Assembly (NCBI GenBank): GCA_021186555.1
Contig: JAJKFL010000012.1
Coordinates: 16,007,711 to 16,071,710, forward strand
Direction: 5' to 3'
DNA length: 64,000 nt
Source of the DNA: Reticulitermes speratus
Taxonomy: Eukaryota > Arthropoda > Insecta > Blattodea > Rhinotermitidae
Positions 21,295 to 31,525 of the stretch are shown here, piece after piece. The translations under genes were made by a program, and so were the position numbers. The stretch's first letter is position 1, and each line of letters opens with the position of its first letter. The notes under the pieces were generated by a model. The model was not told the DNA's origin, did no database searches, and worked only from the letters and a program-made list of their open reading frames with translations.

Positions 21295-21646
21295 ATAATC
21301 AGACGCAATACTTTCAAATAACTATAGCCACTGATTCAATCTATGTAGAGTAATTGTTCCCAACCACAACACTAATAAAGCATAGGAGATCTTAATAAGA
21401 TAAAGATATAACCAATATCTGATATCAGTGCATAACATAATACGAGTATTTACAGAAAAAATTCGAAATTTCTTACAACTACACTCAGTGTTCCTTCAGC
21501 GATGCTGGCCACAAAAACTGTTACCAGTTCTTGAATCTGCTGCGGGGTATCATTAACCAGTAATAAACGCAAATTTTTTCACAATGTTGTATAACACTAA
21601 ATTTATTAATCAAAGCCGCAGTTTCTCTTTTGATCACCCTGTACAA
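21295..21646. other. Stretch with no recognised gene
   Basis: AT-rich sequence between the 31-bp array and the next foldback element. Nothing identifiable. Confidence 0.4.
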
Positions 21647-21733
21647 TATATTTAATATTATACACCTTCCGTGCAGTTGTCTTCTATATATACAAGTTTA
21701 TTTGTTACTATCTACAGCACAATAGTTATACAT

Positions 21734-21778
21734 ACTCCTACATGTTTCGGCTGAACTACTCAGCCATCATCAGGGGGT
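21734..21778 (-). ncRNA. Hammerhead ribozyme-like motif (copy B, left arm)
   Basis: Minus strand: ACCCC, CUGAUGA, extra U, perfect 6-bp stem II (GGCUGA/UCAGCC, loop GUAGU), GAAA, ACAUGU, A, GGAGU. Stem I pairs at four of five positions. Confidence 0.55.
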
Positions 21779-22147
21779 CATCCTCTGTAGATATAAGCAG
21801 CGTGTAGCGTGTCATAGAATGGTAATATATGTATATTACAGTCGTAATCACTGATTTGTTTATAGTTTACAAATGATATCAGTGGCCAACAGGCAAAAAC
21901 TCTGCATAGTTTCACAAACATCAACAAGAAATTATTAAAGACAAACGCAGCTACATGATTCAATAAGTTATGTAGAAACCACCAATTAACACCTAAATAC
22001 AATAAACACAAAGGTTAATGGTAAGAATAAACAAAGCAATATACTGATATTAGCATATGTAAACTATAAATAATCAGTGATTACGACTGTTATATATGTA
22101 TATTTTACCATTCTATGACACGCTGCACACTGCTTATGTCTATAGAG

Positions 22148-22197
22148 GATGACCCCATGATGACGGCTGAGTAGTTCAGCCGAAACATGTAGGAGCA
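22148..22197 (+). ncRNA. Damaged hammerhead-like motif (copy B, right arm)
   Basis: Same stem II and GCCGAAACATGTAGGAG end as the left arm, but the core reads CCATGATGAC, with an inserted A that breaks C3-U4. Probably inactive. Confidence 0.45.
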
Positions 22198-22284
22198 CGT
22201 ATAACTATTGTGCAGTAATTGGCAACAAATAAACTTGTATATACAAACCCTGTAAAAATTTTCAGCACAAGAAAACCATTACGG

Positions 22285-22727
22285 CACTGCTTCCCAAACT
22301 TTTTCCTTCATTACCCAAAACCGCTTATCAGAAAGTCCTTTTTACCCAATGTAGGTAAAACACTAACTGCACACAAAATATATTTGACAAGTGAAGAGAG
22401 ATCGGTAAAAAAAATAGGAAGCAAACAATATGTTTGATGCAATGTCTTTATTTTAAACATCTCTAAACATTTTAGCAGCCACAAAAAATTTGGTAATTAT
22501 TCACCATGAATATTTCATCACCCAGGTCCCAGCTAATGAGTATAATGCCACTGTTAGACTGTTTTAGAGTATCGGTGCACACTGACTGGTCACTGTCTTC
22601 AGAGCACTTTTTCTTGTACACTTTTACTTACGGTAAATTTTAATGTGTATTCCGAGGTGTGTCGTTACCCAAAGAAAAACCACTTTTACCCAATTTTGGG
22701 TAATTTACCCAGGTTTGGGAAGCACTG
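22285..22727. mobile_element. Non-autonomous hAT element with perfect 8-bp TSD
   Basis: Terminal inverted repeats CACTGCTTCCCAAAC and GTTTGGGAAGCACTG, flanked by CATTACGG at 22277-22284 and 22728-22735. The 8-bp TSD and CA-TG-type ends are diagnostic of the hAT superfamily. The interior has repeated TTTTACCCAA-like words and no transposase. Confidence 0.88.
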
Positions 22728-22735
22728 CATTACGG

Positions 22736-24520
22736 TATACCTGCTCCAAACTTCAAATTTCTTGAAGACCTGTCTTCCATTAATATATTTCTGAAAGTAC
22801 GTACTTCAGCTTAAAGTTTGTACATGCTTGAGTCACTTTAAATTTACACGCAGAGGCAGAACTAACTAGAGCGTTTAAAACTTCTGATGGTAGTTTTGAA
22901 AAGCATTAGAAAGACCTAAATAAATCTCATTATGCACCAAAAGAAGAGACTAATTCTCTTAGCTCCTTATTTACTGCAGAAGCAAAAGAGATAGGGTGCG
23001 AATAAATGTGTCTGTTTAATTTGCAGCTAAAAGATTCACGCAAGTGATTTTCAAATAACAGGCATTAGAAATAATCGTCACTGGAGTTCTGCGTTAGACT
23101 TCCAGTTAAATCTCTTAGGTTTTAACACTGATGACACTAGCAGATGTGTATAAAACAGGGATGCACAAATTTTCCAACAGTCTAGAAATCGCCTTAAAAT
23201 TCCAGGAGCCAGAAGGGTGGCATGATGCAAGTTCCATACTGAGGACCGACAGGTATTAGGCACCACCATACACAATTTAGCCGCCACGGCGACCTGGCGC
23301 AAGGGATTTGTGCACCCCCTCGTATAAAACATATCACAATGCGCGTTAATAGGTCAATGTACAGTGATTCGCAAGTTTCTGCCACTTCGCGCAGTCGCAG
23401 AACTCTTCGTATCCATTTCCCACAAAAATTATTATACCAGTATTATAATAGTGATACGCGCGTTGAAAACGCAACGGGAAAACACCATCTACGTCTCTGT
23501 CTACGGCGTCCATAGACAGCCCTGTCACTGATCCTATATTATACATTATAGACCGTCAGGGACACTGTGAGAACTCATTTAACTGAATATGCAAGTGATT
23601 ACTTTGAAATTTCCTGAAAGACAGCTTAGCAGAACACGCTGTGCTACTACCTACAGACAAACCTCTTCGGCAAAGGTCGAGACTGCAATACCGACTGAAG
23701 CATAGGAAGCTTCAATCGCATATGTGTTTTGTTTTCCTTCGAAATCCTACAACACAGTTTTCCCCGCTGTTCTTGAAGCTATAAAATAACAGAATAATTT
23801 TTTGTTCCTCCCAAAATCCTACAATAAACCCTTTTTTATTTTCTGACACATCAAAATACAACTGCTAAAAGAATGCAGTTTTTTCTATAATTTTAACTCC
23901 TCCCTTCATCAAAAAACAACCCATTCTGTCCTCGAATAAGCACACTTTATCTTTCCCTCCCTTTTTGCCTCACATAAGCATTATATCATTCAGCCTTTGT
24001 TAGCTAATGCCTGTTCGTTAGAGAGAACGTCGCATGAAAAAACACGCACCACCTCTCCCTCCCAACCCCATCTCCTTCTACAGCGAATGTGCGTGTTTTT
24101 TTGCCATCAACATTCCCAATTAGCGTTCCAGAAAATCCCCCACACAACAGTCACGAAAATGAACGGTTTTCATCCCAACTGAACCCTTTTCCTTACGAAA
24201 GAACAACAACTACACCTTAATATAGCTCTCTTTTCTCTACTGATATCCCATTTCCAACGTCACTTAATGGTTACAGATGGAATAGATGTAGATAGTCTCC
24301 ATTTAACTAATCGAGCTTTTTAAGGGTCATGCTATACTTAAGGACTTATAATGAATCAAAGCCCCTGTCTGAGGGAAAACTACAGAGAAGCTCAAAGAAA
24401 TCAAAGGACACTACCACATTTCTGTCATTAAAATTTCGTCATTTAACAGCAATTTACAAAGACACGTTATTTACAGCAAGAAATAGACGTATGTTTACTA
24501 CGAACTGCAAACAAGGAGAG
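22736..24520. other. Long stretch with no recognised gene
   Basis: Open frames at 23078-23546 (minus) and 23997-24182 (plus) lack any domain I know. T-rich pyrimidine tracts occur around 23760-23960. No inverted or tandem repeats seen. Confidence 0.4.
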
Positions 24521-24945
24521 CTACAAACAAACAAACAAACAAACTAACTAACTCCATGGAGCAGAGTCCTTCTTGAGAAGCTAACAGGTCGTCAGCTAGT
24601 CAAGAAATTCCACGCATTTTATGGAACCAGAAGGTTCATTACCGCACTCACAAGAGCCCACCACCTGTCCCTATCCTGAGCCATATCAATCCAGTCCATG
24701 CCCCCCATTCCACTTCTTGAAGATCCATTTTAATATTATCCTCCCATCTATGCCTGGGTCTTCCAAGTGGTCTCCTTCCCTCAGGTCTCCCCACCTAAAT
24801 CCTGTATGCACCTCTCCCCTTCCGCATACGTGCTACATGTCCCGCCCATCTCATTCTTCTTGATTTTATCACCCGAATAATATTTGATGAGTACAGATCA
24901 TTAAGTTCCTCGTTATGTAGTCTTCTCCACGCAGTTACATAAATA
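24521..24945 (-). pseudogene. LINE 3' coding region and 3' end
   Basis: Minus-strand translation reads [20 protein letters not shown], then after one stop [19 protein letters not shown] and [10 protein letters not shown]. These are textbook C-terminal blocks of arthropod LINE proteins. The untranslated 3' end runs to a GTTAGTTAGTTTGTTTGTTT tail, complement of (AAAC)n at 24521-24550. Broken by stops. Confidence 0.85.
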
Positions 24946-25559
24946 ATAATAATAATCGAAGAACAATTCGAAATAATCGGATGTGCAACGTAATCCTTAC
25001 AACAAATAAAATACAATTATCTGAGTGATGTACGTCTTTCATACGCTAATGCCGTCAGGAAGTCCCATCCTGAGCACAGCACAAATTTTCAAAGACCAGC
25101 AACACCCATACAAATGCCTGCCCTATGCGAAAGTCTTGATTGTAAACACACGGAACCAGCAATGCGCCGTGCTTTAGCGGCAACTTCTCCGGCACGTTTG
25201 TGCGACAGGTTATCCAAACAAAGAGCTCCAGGCGTCCGGCAAGTCAACGGTCCGGTAAGCGACCAGAAGCAATCAGGTAGGCCGCTGGTATGTAAAAAAA
25301 AACGCTGAGGTTTTTGAGAAGAGGATGTTTAGGAGAATATCTGTATCTAAGAGAGTAGTGGTAAGAGAGAACTGCAAAATGAGTAGCCTCGCTCGCAATA
25401 TAGTGTTAGGGTGATAAAAATCAAGGGACGGTGAGATGAAAGGAGCATATAGTACATATGAGAAATACATACGAAATTGTGGCAAGAAACTCGAAGAGAA
25501 TACGACAATAAGGAGATCTAAATGTAGATACACGACGACAGTAAAAGAGACAGTATAAT
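24946..25559. other. Stretch with no recognised gene
   Basis: Contains a short (AAT)n tract near 24942-24956. The GC-richer block at 25110-25290 has an open frame of 64 residues with no recognisable domain. Confidence 0.4.
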
Positions 25560-25626
25560 ATACAAAATTTTATATTTTATATTGCTTTCACCGTGCATTT
25601 TCACTCACAATTCAGTTTACCAACAA

Positions 25627-25678
25627 TTGTATTCAGTTTACCAACAAATGTGTGCATTTGTTGGTAAACTGAATACAA
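25627..25678. repeat. 24-bp perfect inverted repeat (hairpin)
   Basis: Arms 25627-25650 and 25655-25678 are exact complements around TGTG. The left arm word ATTCAGTTTACCAACA also occurs just upstream (25608-25625), so the hairpin probably arose by inverted copying of a local duplicate. Confidence 0.85.
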
Positions 25679-25837
25679 ACTTTTGTTATTCATACCGTAC
25701 ATTTTTGTCCCAACCATCCACAAGCGAACATACGAGTACAACCTGATATATAGTAACCAACACAACAAAGACAACATTTTAAAGTATATAACCTAACATG
25801 TACCTTTGAATAAGGGCTGGTGTAATTTAAAACAGAT

Positions 25838-25881
25838 GTCCCTGAAGATGAACCTCATATAAGGTTCGAAACATGTTGGAC
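25838..25881 (+). ncRNA. Hammerhead ribozyme-like motif (copy K)
   Basis: GUCC, core CUGAAGA, extra U, perfect 6-bp stem II (GAACCU/AGGUUC, loop CAUAUA), GAAA, ACAUGU, U, GGAC. Stem I has 4 bp. One of the best-preserved copies. Confidence 0.6.
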
Positions 25882-25994
25882 CGTCTTCAATGAAATATAT
25901 GTATTGAATAATAGAAAATAAAATTGTACATTTGTTGGACAGAAACTAAACGAAAAAATACAAAATTTGTAACAGTCAAAACACAACTATACTT

Positions 25995-26045
25995 TGTGTC
26001 CAAAAGAGCGACATGTTTCGACGTAGGACTGGTTATTCTGAACCC
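25995..26045 (-). ncRNA. Remnant of a hammerhead-like motif
   Basis: Minus strand ends GTCGAAACATGTCGCTC but the core is CAGAATAA, not CUGANGA. A similar relic (CGTCGAAATGTGTTTG) lies on the minus strand at 34350-34375. Confidence 0.25.
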
Positions 26046-26597
26046 CACAACAATTCCAAAACACACACACTGAGGAAGTACAAGTAACAGTTTGTTTACA
26101 TACACTTAAATAAAATAGGATACTAAAAGCCATATACAGCTAAAATAATTCATGCCATCAGAGGTTTTTTTTTTAAAGAATTGCTACAGTTCCTTAAAGC
26201 ATAAAGTGCGATGATGCGGACTGATTCGCCTGTTCAATTTGCGGTCCACTGGTGGTTTGCTGTGAACGTGGTAATGAATTTTTGAATTCTATTAAAAGGC
26301 AGAGAATTTCCAAACCCCCAGGACGAGTGTAGAGTCGTCAAGAAAGAATCCGTCCCATGCAGTCTGCCACAATTGCAAAAGGAACAAACGGTAAATAGAT
26401 ATAACATAATTACAATGACGTGCTGTCAATAATCTCAATCTGTTGATGTCCAATGTACAGAACGACGGCATGTGATGCAAGAATTCACGACGTCGACCGT
26501 CTTCAAGAGCGAATAGTTACTGCATACAGTGACATCAACTTTCGCCGTTGTCCGCAACTTTGCGCGGTTAAGTTGCTGTAAAAGGTGGACATACTGA
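26046..26597. other. Stretch with no recognised gene
   Basis: AT-rich DNA with no open frame of interest and no repeat recognised. Confidence 0.4.
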
Positions 26598-26939
26598 TGA
26601 TACTCTGTAACACCCAGATACTCTAACACCCAGATACTCTGTAACACCCAGATACTCTGTAACACCCAGATACTCTGTAACACCCAGACACTCTGTAACA
26701 CCCAGACACTCTGTAACACCCAGATACTCTGTAACACCCAGATACTCTGTAACACCCAGATACTCTGTAACACCCAGATATTCTGTAACACCCAGATACT
26801 CTGTAACACCCAGATACTCTGTAACACCCAGATACTCTGTAACACCCAGATACTCTGTAACACCCAGACACTCTGTAACACCCAGATACTCTGTAACACC
26901 CAGATACTCTGTAACACCCAGATACTCTGTAACACCCAC
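26598..26939. repeat. 18-bp tandem array, about 19 units
   Basis: Unit CAGATACTCTGTAACACC, with one unit lacking GT (26630 region) and a few C-for-T variants (CAGACACTCT) and one ATATTCT. Since 18 is divisible by 3 and no frame has a stop, all three minus-strand frames stay open, giving three repetitive pseudo-proteins (up to 202 residues). These are artefacts of the array. Confidence 0.95.
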
Positions 26940-27120
26940 TTCAACATTCCAACACTTCCGGTGGCTCGAGACTTATGAGACATCCTGTAGTATCCATTTA
27001 ATAACTTAATATCGTCACAGGCGTTTGTCCTCAGCAGGCCCACAGCAGTATCAATTACACTGCTGTTACGTCACCAGGACTCTATCCTTCCCGAGCGTGC
27101 AAATCGACTCCTTTCAACCT

Positions 27121-27378
27121 CCCCCGCCCCCCAGCGGCGCAACAGCCCCTAGAGGGCCAGGGCCTCCTCATTATCGAGGCTTCACGATCACACTCAGACA
27201 TACCACACTCGGTAGGACTCCTCTGGGCGAGTGACCAGCTAGACGCAGAGACCTCTACCTGACAACACACAACACTCACGAGACAGACAACTATACGACC
27301 GGCGGATTCGAACCCACAATCCCAGGAAGCGAGCGGCCGCAGATCCACGCCTTTGACCGCGCGGCTACTGGAATCGGC
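27121..27378 (-). mobile_element. SINE-A copy with 11-bp TSD
   Basis: Reverse orientation, head ending at 27378. The direct repeat CCTTTCAACCT at 27110-27120 and 27379-27389 is exact. The tail is C-rich on the plus strand (CCCCCGCCCCCC) rather than a T-run. Confidence 0.95.
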
Positions 27379-27389
27379 CCTTTCAACCT

Positions 27390-27756
27390 AGCTTAGGTGA
27401 ATTTATTTGAATGTAGGTAGTTATACCATTATTTACACACAGTAGATTAAAGCGATCTGAAAACGTGCACTGAATATTGCAATGTAAACAGACACGTTAA
27501 GAGAAACTGAAGCACGGAACATAAATAAAAGCCGATGTGTTATGTGCGATCCGTGGGTCAGAGGTTCCCAGCCTTCTCGACCTTGAAGACTCCTTATTTT
27601 CAACCAAAAAAAAAAAAAAAAAAGCCTCAGACCCGCACATGCTGCGTTAATTTACAAAACACATGACGACAAAGAACTACCATAAACGGAGCAACAGTTG
27701 TTAAGTGAACTCACATTTCTTTCGTCACAACAACAAATACCAACATTTAAAGCAGA

Positions 27757-27758
<2 letters not shown>
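27390..27758. other. Stretch with no recognised gene
   Basis: Around 27553-27620 CAGAGGTTCCCAGCCTTCTC and an A-run suggest a fragment of a hAT-type MITE (compare CAGTGGTATTCAACCTTTTT at 55129), but no second end is visible. Confidence 0.35.

Positions 27759-27802
<44 letters not shown>
27759..27802. repeat. (TA)n microsatellite
   Basis: About 22 TA units. Confidence 0.95.
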
Positions 27803-27807
<5 letters not shown>

Positions 27808-27910
27808 CTAGATTGTTTAGTCATACATGCAGACCACTTGGAATAATCTCCGTGGTGCTCCGGCGGTCCGAGGCCCGAAGGTTGCAAACCATTGCCTTTA
27901 GACTTAAAAG

Positions 27911-28172
27911 TTTTTTTTTTGTATGGCTCGACAGCCCTATATGGGCCTGGGCCTCCTCGTTTCGTCGAGGTTTCACGATCACACTCAGACACACCACACT
28001 CGGTAGGACTCCCCTGGACGAGGGACCAGCCCGTCGCAGAGACATCTACCTGACAACACACAACAGTCACAAGAGACAGACATCCATGCCCCCGGTGGGA
28101 TTCGAACCCACGATCCTAGTAAGCGAGCGGCCGAAGACCCACGCCTTAGACCGCACGGCCACTGGGATCGGC
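27911..28172 (-). mobile_element. SINE-A copy with 11-bp TSD
   Basis: T-run at 27911 (complement of the A tail) to head end at 28172. Flanks AGACTTAAAAG (27900-27910) and AGACTTACAAG (28173-28183) differ at one base. Confidence 0.95.
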
Positions 28173-28183
28173 AGACTTACAAG

Positions 28184-29375
28184 TATAAAGGGCTTTAAAT
28201 GATAACACAACAAGTACCACGGATATATAAACCGAGTCTGGCTTATCGGGCGGCCTAATTACTAAATGAAGGTGAACCCAAATATTCATTCCTGAACTAA
28301 ATCTGTCACAAGCGCGTGACGTAGCAACACACGAATAAAGGAATTAACAATTAATGAATGCTGATGTAATACAAGCAACCTGTTAAGGATGACATGCGCT
28401 CGGTGGTGCATGCGTGGCTTGCAATAACTCTACACAGAATCCGTTCGTAGGAAAAACAAATTCAAACTGAAGAACAAAGAACTGTTAATTCTGATATAAA
28501 ACAAAAACAAAGATAAGACAAGACACGAAGAGCGAAATAAATGAAAGCGAATATATATATATCACGTAGTTTTCATTTCACTCTCACGGTTATTTCTAGA
28601 AAGTCTGTTTTCTATGCAATATTTTACTCAAGAATTTCTCTTCTTGAAGTGGTAAAAGTTTTTTTTTTGTGTTGTCTTTCTATCGTAACCTTCATACTTC
28701 GAAATTACAGCAGCAGAGAGAGAGAGAGAGAAACTATGTAAGACATGGACCGGGCAATTTTCGCGAAATTGCTCTGAGTCCCTGATGTCTGTCCGTCCGT
28801 CCGTGTGACGGGCTCTTTATATCAATTGGTTTTCTTCTTGCGGTTGGATGGATGAGTGCTAACGTTTCTCGATGCTTCAATGTTTCTTTATTTCTTTCGC
28901 TTCTTCTATACGGACGTGCGAAAATGACTTATCAGGTGTTCTCTGTGTCTTGTGTTGCACATGGGGCACACCAGACTCCAAGATAACTTAAATTTATATT
29001 TAAATTTTTTAAATCTGAATATTAAATTGGTGACGTACGTAAAACAATACAAACAGATAACAAACAGAAACTAAACCGATTCTCCGTAGTTCATAGAATT
29101 AGCTTCTGTGCTGGCATTCCTAGCAATAAACGTGTCAGTGTGATGGCAACCAATCTAAAACGCCTAAGCCTTTGAACTAAGAACTCCATCTCAGTAGTAA
29201 ACAATTCGGTCCCTACGTCACACGCAGCACAATGGGCTTCAGTAGTTCTGCAGAGGAAAATAAACCTTGTTTATTGTGAGACTCACACAATACACACAAA
29301 TACACTGTGTGGGCAACGCGTAGTGTTTCAATGCCAGTGCAGCTGGCATAACACAGCAACCACTGTGTCTACACT
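28184..29375. other. Stretch with no recognised gene
   Basis: Contains (GA)n at 28714-28731 and a (GTCC)n-like patch at 28789-28804. Around 29250-29345 a diverged R-repeat fragment (AATACACTGTGTGGGCAACG) is visible. Confidence 0.4.
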
Positions 29376-29934
29376 CATAAGCGTAACTTGGCTAATAACA
29401 AAACTGGGGGAAGGGGGGGGGGGGACTGGACCATGTGTATTAGGAACTTTAATCTACAAAAGAGCCGATCCCAGTGGCCGTGAGATCTAAGGCGTGGGTC
29501 TTCGGCCGCTCGCTTGCTAGGATCGTGGGTTCGAATCACACCGGGGGCATGGATGTCTGTCTTTTGTGAGTGTTGTGTGTTGTTGTCAGGTAGAGGTCTC
29601 TGCGACGGGCTGATCCCTCGTCCAGAGGAGTCCTACCGACTGTGGTGTGTCTAAAGTGTGATCAAAAGAAAATTACAACCTCGACACTGAAACGGGGAAA
29701 CCGGAGTAGGTAGAAGAAGAGGACTAAAAAAAAAGACGAAAGAGTCAATTTAGAAAGAGGAGAAGATTGGTTTGAACCAGTCCTTAATATATATATACAC
29801 ACCTTTCCCCACTCTCACCCCAATTATATTTATTTGCCCCTCTTCAACTCACTAGCCAAATAAACTATTCTTAGGTAGAAAAATATTGGAGGGGCATTTG
29901 CCCCTCCCCCCGCCTGACCCAAGTTACGCCTATG
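29376..29934. mobile_element. hAT-type MITE containing a SINE
   Basis: Ends CATAAGCGTAACTTG (29376-29390) and CAAGTTACGCCTATG (29920-29934) are inverted repeats with one mismatch. Flanking TCTACACT (29368-29375) and TTTACACT (29935-29942) form an 8-bp TSD with one difference. A G-run and C-run sit inside the ends. SINE-A inserted later at 29464. Confidence 0.8.
29464..29734 (+). mobile_element. SINE-A variant with a different 3' end
   Basis: Head and body match SINE-A up to the GTGTGTCT block (29656). The 3' part (GATCAAAAGAAAATTACAAC, CTCGACACTGAAACGGG, GGAGTAGGTAGAAGAAGAGG) is replaced and shared only with the copy at 42252. This defines a second subfamily. It sits inside a hAT MITE. Confidence 0.88.
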
Positions 29935-29942
29935 TTTACACT

Positions 29943-30309
29943 CTATACCTAAGACAGTCCGTAACGTCCAACGTAATGATGGGTCACAAAGCCTCATGAA
30001 AAGGTATGAACGATCTGAGCTTGTTATGGAGATGTACATTAAGATTAAGGTTTTATAGCGTGTTACGTCGTACTGTCTGGTAACAAACTACCGACCTGTG
30101 CCTCCATTTCACGTTGTAAATGGAAGCAAACGTTCGTATATACCAAAAATACTACCATTTAGTGTCAGATTTCAACACAGCCCCAGTATTTTGTACACAC
30201 ACACAGTTACACAACCTGAAAGACACAGACTCGATCAGTCACGAGACACAGCGGCAAAAGTATCTCGAATTTTCGTTCCAGTTCATTTTTAGTCTTGTTT
30301 TTGATCGGT
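29943..30309. other. Stretch with no recognised gene
   Basis: No repeats or domains recognised between the hAT MITE and the next SINE. Confidence 0.4.
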
Positions 30310-30321
30310 ATATTTCACTTC

Positions 30322-30584
30322 GCCGAACCCAGTGGCCGTGCGGTCTAAGGCGTGGGTCTGCGGCCGCTCGCTTACTGGGATTGTGGGTTCGAATCCCGCC
30401 TAGGGCATGGATGTCTGTCTCTTGTGAGTGTTGTGTGTTGTCAGGTAGAGGTCTCTGCGACGAGCTGGTCCCTCGTCCAGAGGAGTCCTACCGAGTGTCG
30501 TGTGTCTAAAAAGTGTGTGATCGTGCAGCCTCGAAAAATGAGGAGACCTAGGCCCCCAAGGGGCTGTCGAGCCATTGGAAAAAA
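30322..30584 (+). mobile_element. SINE-A copy with 12-bp TSD
   Basis: Full-length, B box GGTTCGAATCC near 30386, A-run tail. Flanks ATATTTCACTTC (30310-30321) and ATATTTCATTTC (30585-30596) differ at one base. Confidence 0.95.
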
Positions 30585-30726
30585 ATATTTCATTTCGGCC
30601 CAACCCCACACAAAAGAGACCACAAGAAGTAACATCGGAACTTCTCCATGGCCATTCTGCTGGTCCTCCACGCCCAATCCATCGTCCAGGAAAATGGCTG
30701 TCTACCGTGATTGTAAAGTAAATATA

Positions 30727-31290
30727 CAGGGCATACACAAAAGAATGGTGCAGTTTCAAAAGTGAATAAAGAATTTATGTCTCACATTACACGGGCACAA
30801 CATATACCGTCAGCGGCGGCAACTGTCCAAGTTTCTCATGCGCTACCAGCAGTTCGCTTCTCATGCTTACTGCGTGGCCGCGGGGCCAGTTTCAAAGATG
30901 GCGTTGCAGCAGGAGAAGGCTTTCTGTGTGCTCCGTTTTGAGGTGTCCAGATCTGTGATTACAGTGCAGCGTGATTTCTTTCTTTGGGGGTTCGTTAAAG
31001 ACAGCGTTTATGTACCACCATTGCCCACGTCCATCCATGAAATTCGTGATCGGATAACGCATGCACTGCAGGCCATTACAGCGGACATGCTACACCGGGT
31101 CTGGGATGAGTTTGATTACCGTGTGGATGTGTGTCGTGTGACCCAGGGTGCACACATTGAAGGATTGTAATTACCAAATGAGAAACTTGGACAGTTGCCG
31201 CCGCTGACAGTGTATGTTGTGCCCGTGTAAGGTGAGAAATAAATTTTTTATTCACTTTTGAAACCGCACCATTCTTTTGTGTATGCCCTG
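30727..31290 (+). mobile_element. Tc1/mariner-like deletion derivative with 113-bp TIRs
   Basis: Terminal inverted repeats 30727-30839 and 31178-31290 (113 bp, few mismatches) begin CAGGGCATACACAAAAGAAT and are flanked by TA on both sides. TA target and CAG ends fit the Tc1/mariner superfamily. The 564-bp element retains the two ends of a transposase gene, so it arose by internal deletion. Confidence 0.88.
30838..31170 (+). pseudogene. Truncated transposase: N-terminal helix-turn-helix joined in frame to C-terminus
   Basis: An uninterrupted 110-residue frame. From the second ATG (30898) it reads MALQQEKAFCVLRFEVSRSV, resembling the N-terminal DNA-binding segment (DUF4817-like) of insect transposases. 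It then jumps to FLWGFVKDSVYVPPLP, DRITHALQAITADMLHRVW and DYRVDVCRVTQGAHIEGL, the family's C-terminal end. The catalytic DDE/D region is missing; the join is near 30978. The natural start is probably 30898, since the upstream part lies in the TIR. It cannot catalyse transposition; whether it is expressed is unknown. Confidence 0.8.
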
Positions 31291-31470
31291 TATAACGTTA
31301 AATGGCTGTATCTCCTAAACGGAACAATACACTGCTACGATTCTTGCACTACCGTTTTATAATCAATACAAATACCATTTTGTATACCCTAACCCATTCT
31401 AGATACAGGTTTGACGCCTTCATGGCTACAACATGCAGTAAGTCTTCCCCGACTAACAGCCATGTAAATG
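31291..31470. other. Short stretch with no recognised gene
   Basis: AT-rich; nothing identified. Confidence 0.4.
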
Positions 31471-31525
31471 TAGGGTTGACGCCAAACGTTTCGAGATTTT
31501 CTCTGCCGACATCATCAGGAGGTGG
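31471..31525 (-). ncRNA. Decayed hammerhead-like motif
   Basis: Minus strand contains CCTGATGATGTCGGC, AGAGAAAATCTCGAAACG and TTTGGCG. Core CUGAUGA and GAAA are present and a GAGA/UCUC stem can form, but stem I pairs poorly. Confidence 0.35.

Larger units (their letters stand above)
21647..22246. mobile_element. Hammerhead-bearing foldback element (copy B)
   Basis: Inverted arms 21687-21885 and 22043-22243 (about 200 bp) with a loop of about 157 bp. A left tail (TTAATATTATACACCTTCCG then TGCAG) precedes the arm, as in copy D. Both arms carry hammerhead-like motifs; the right one is damaged. Flanks ACCCTGTACAA (21636-21646) and ACCCTGTAAAA (22247-22257) are a likely 11-bp TSD. No coding capacity. 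Confidence 0.62.
25571..25957 (+). mobile_element. Hammerhead-bearing element (copy K)
   Basis: Bounded by an 11-bp direct repeat ATACAAAATTT (25560-25570 and 25958-25968). It contains a CACCGTGCA tail near the left end, as in copies B and D, a 24-bp perfect hairpin and one hammerhead-like motif. Unlike copies A, B and C it has only one motif. The AT-rich direct repeat could be chance. Confidence 0.5.

Noticed and set aside
21734-21778. Twister or HDV-like ribozyme
   Set aside because: The conserved core words are CUGANGA and GAAA with three stems meeting there, which fits the hammerhead and not the other classes.
26435-27043. 202-residue minus-strand ORF with LQSIWV repeats
   Set aside because: Artefact of the 18-bp array; the other two frames are equally open.
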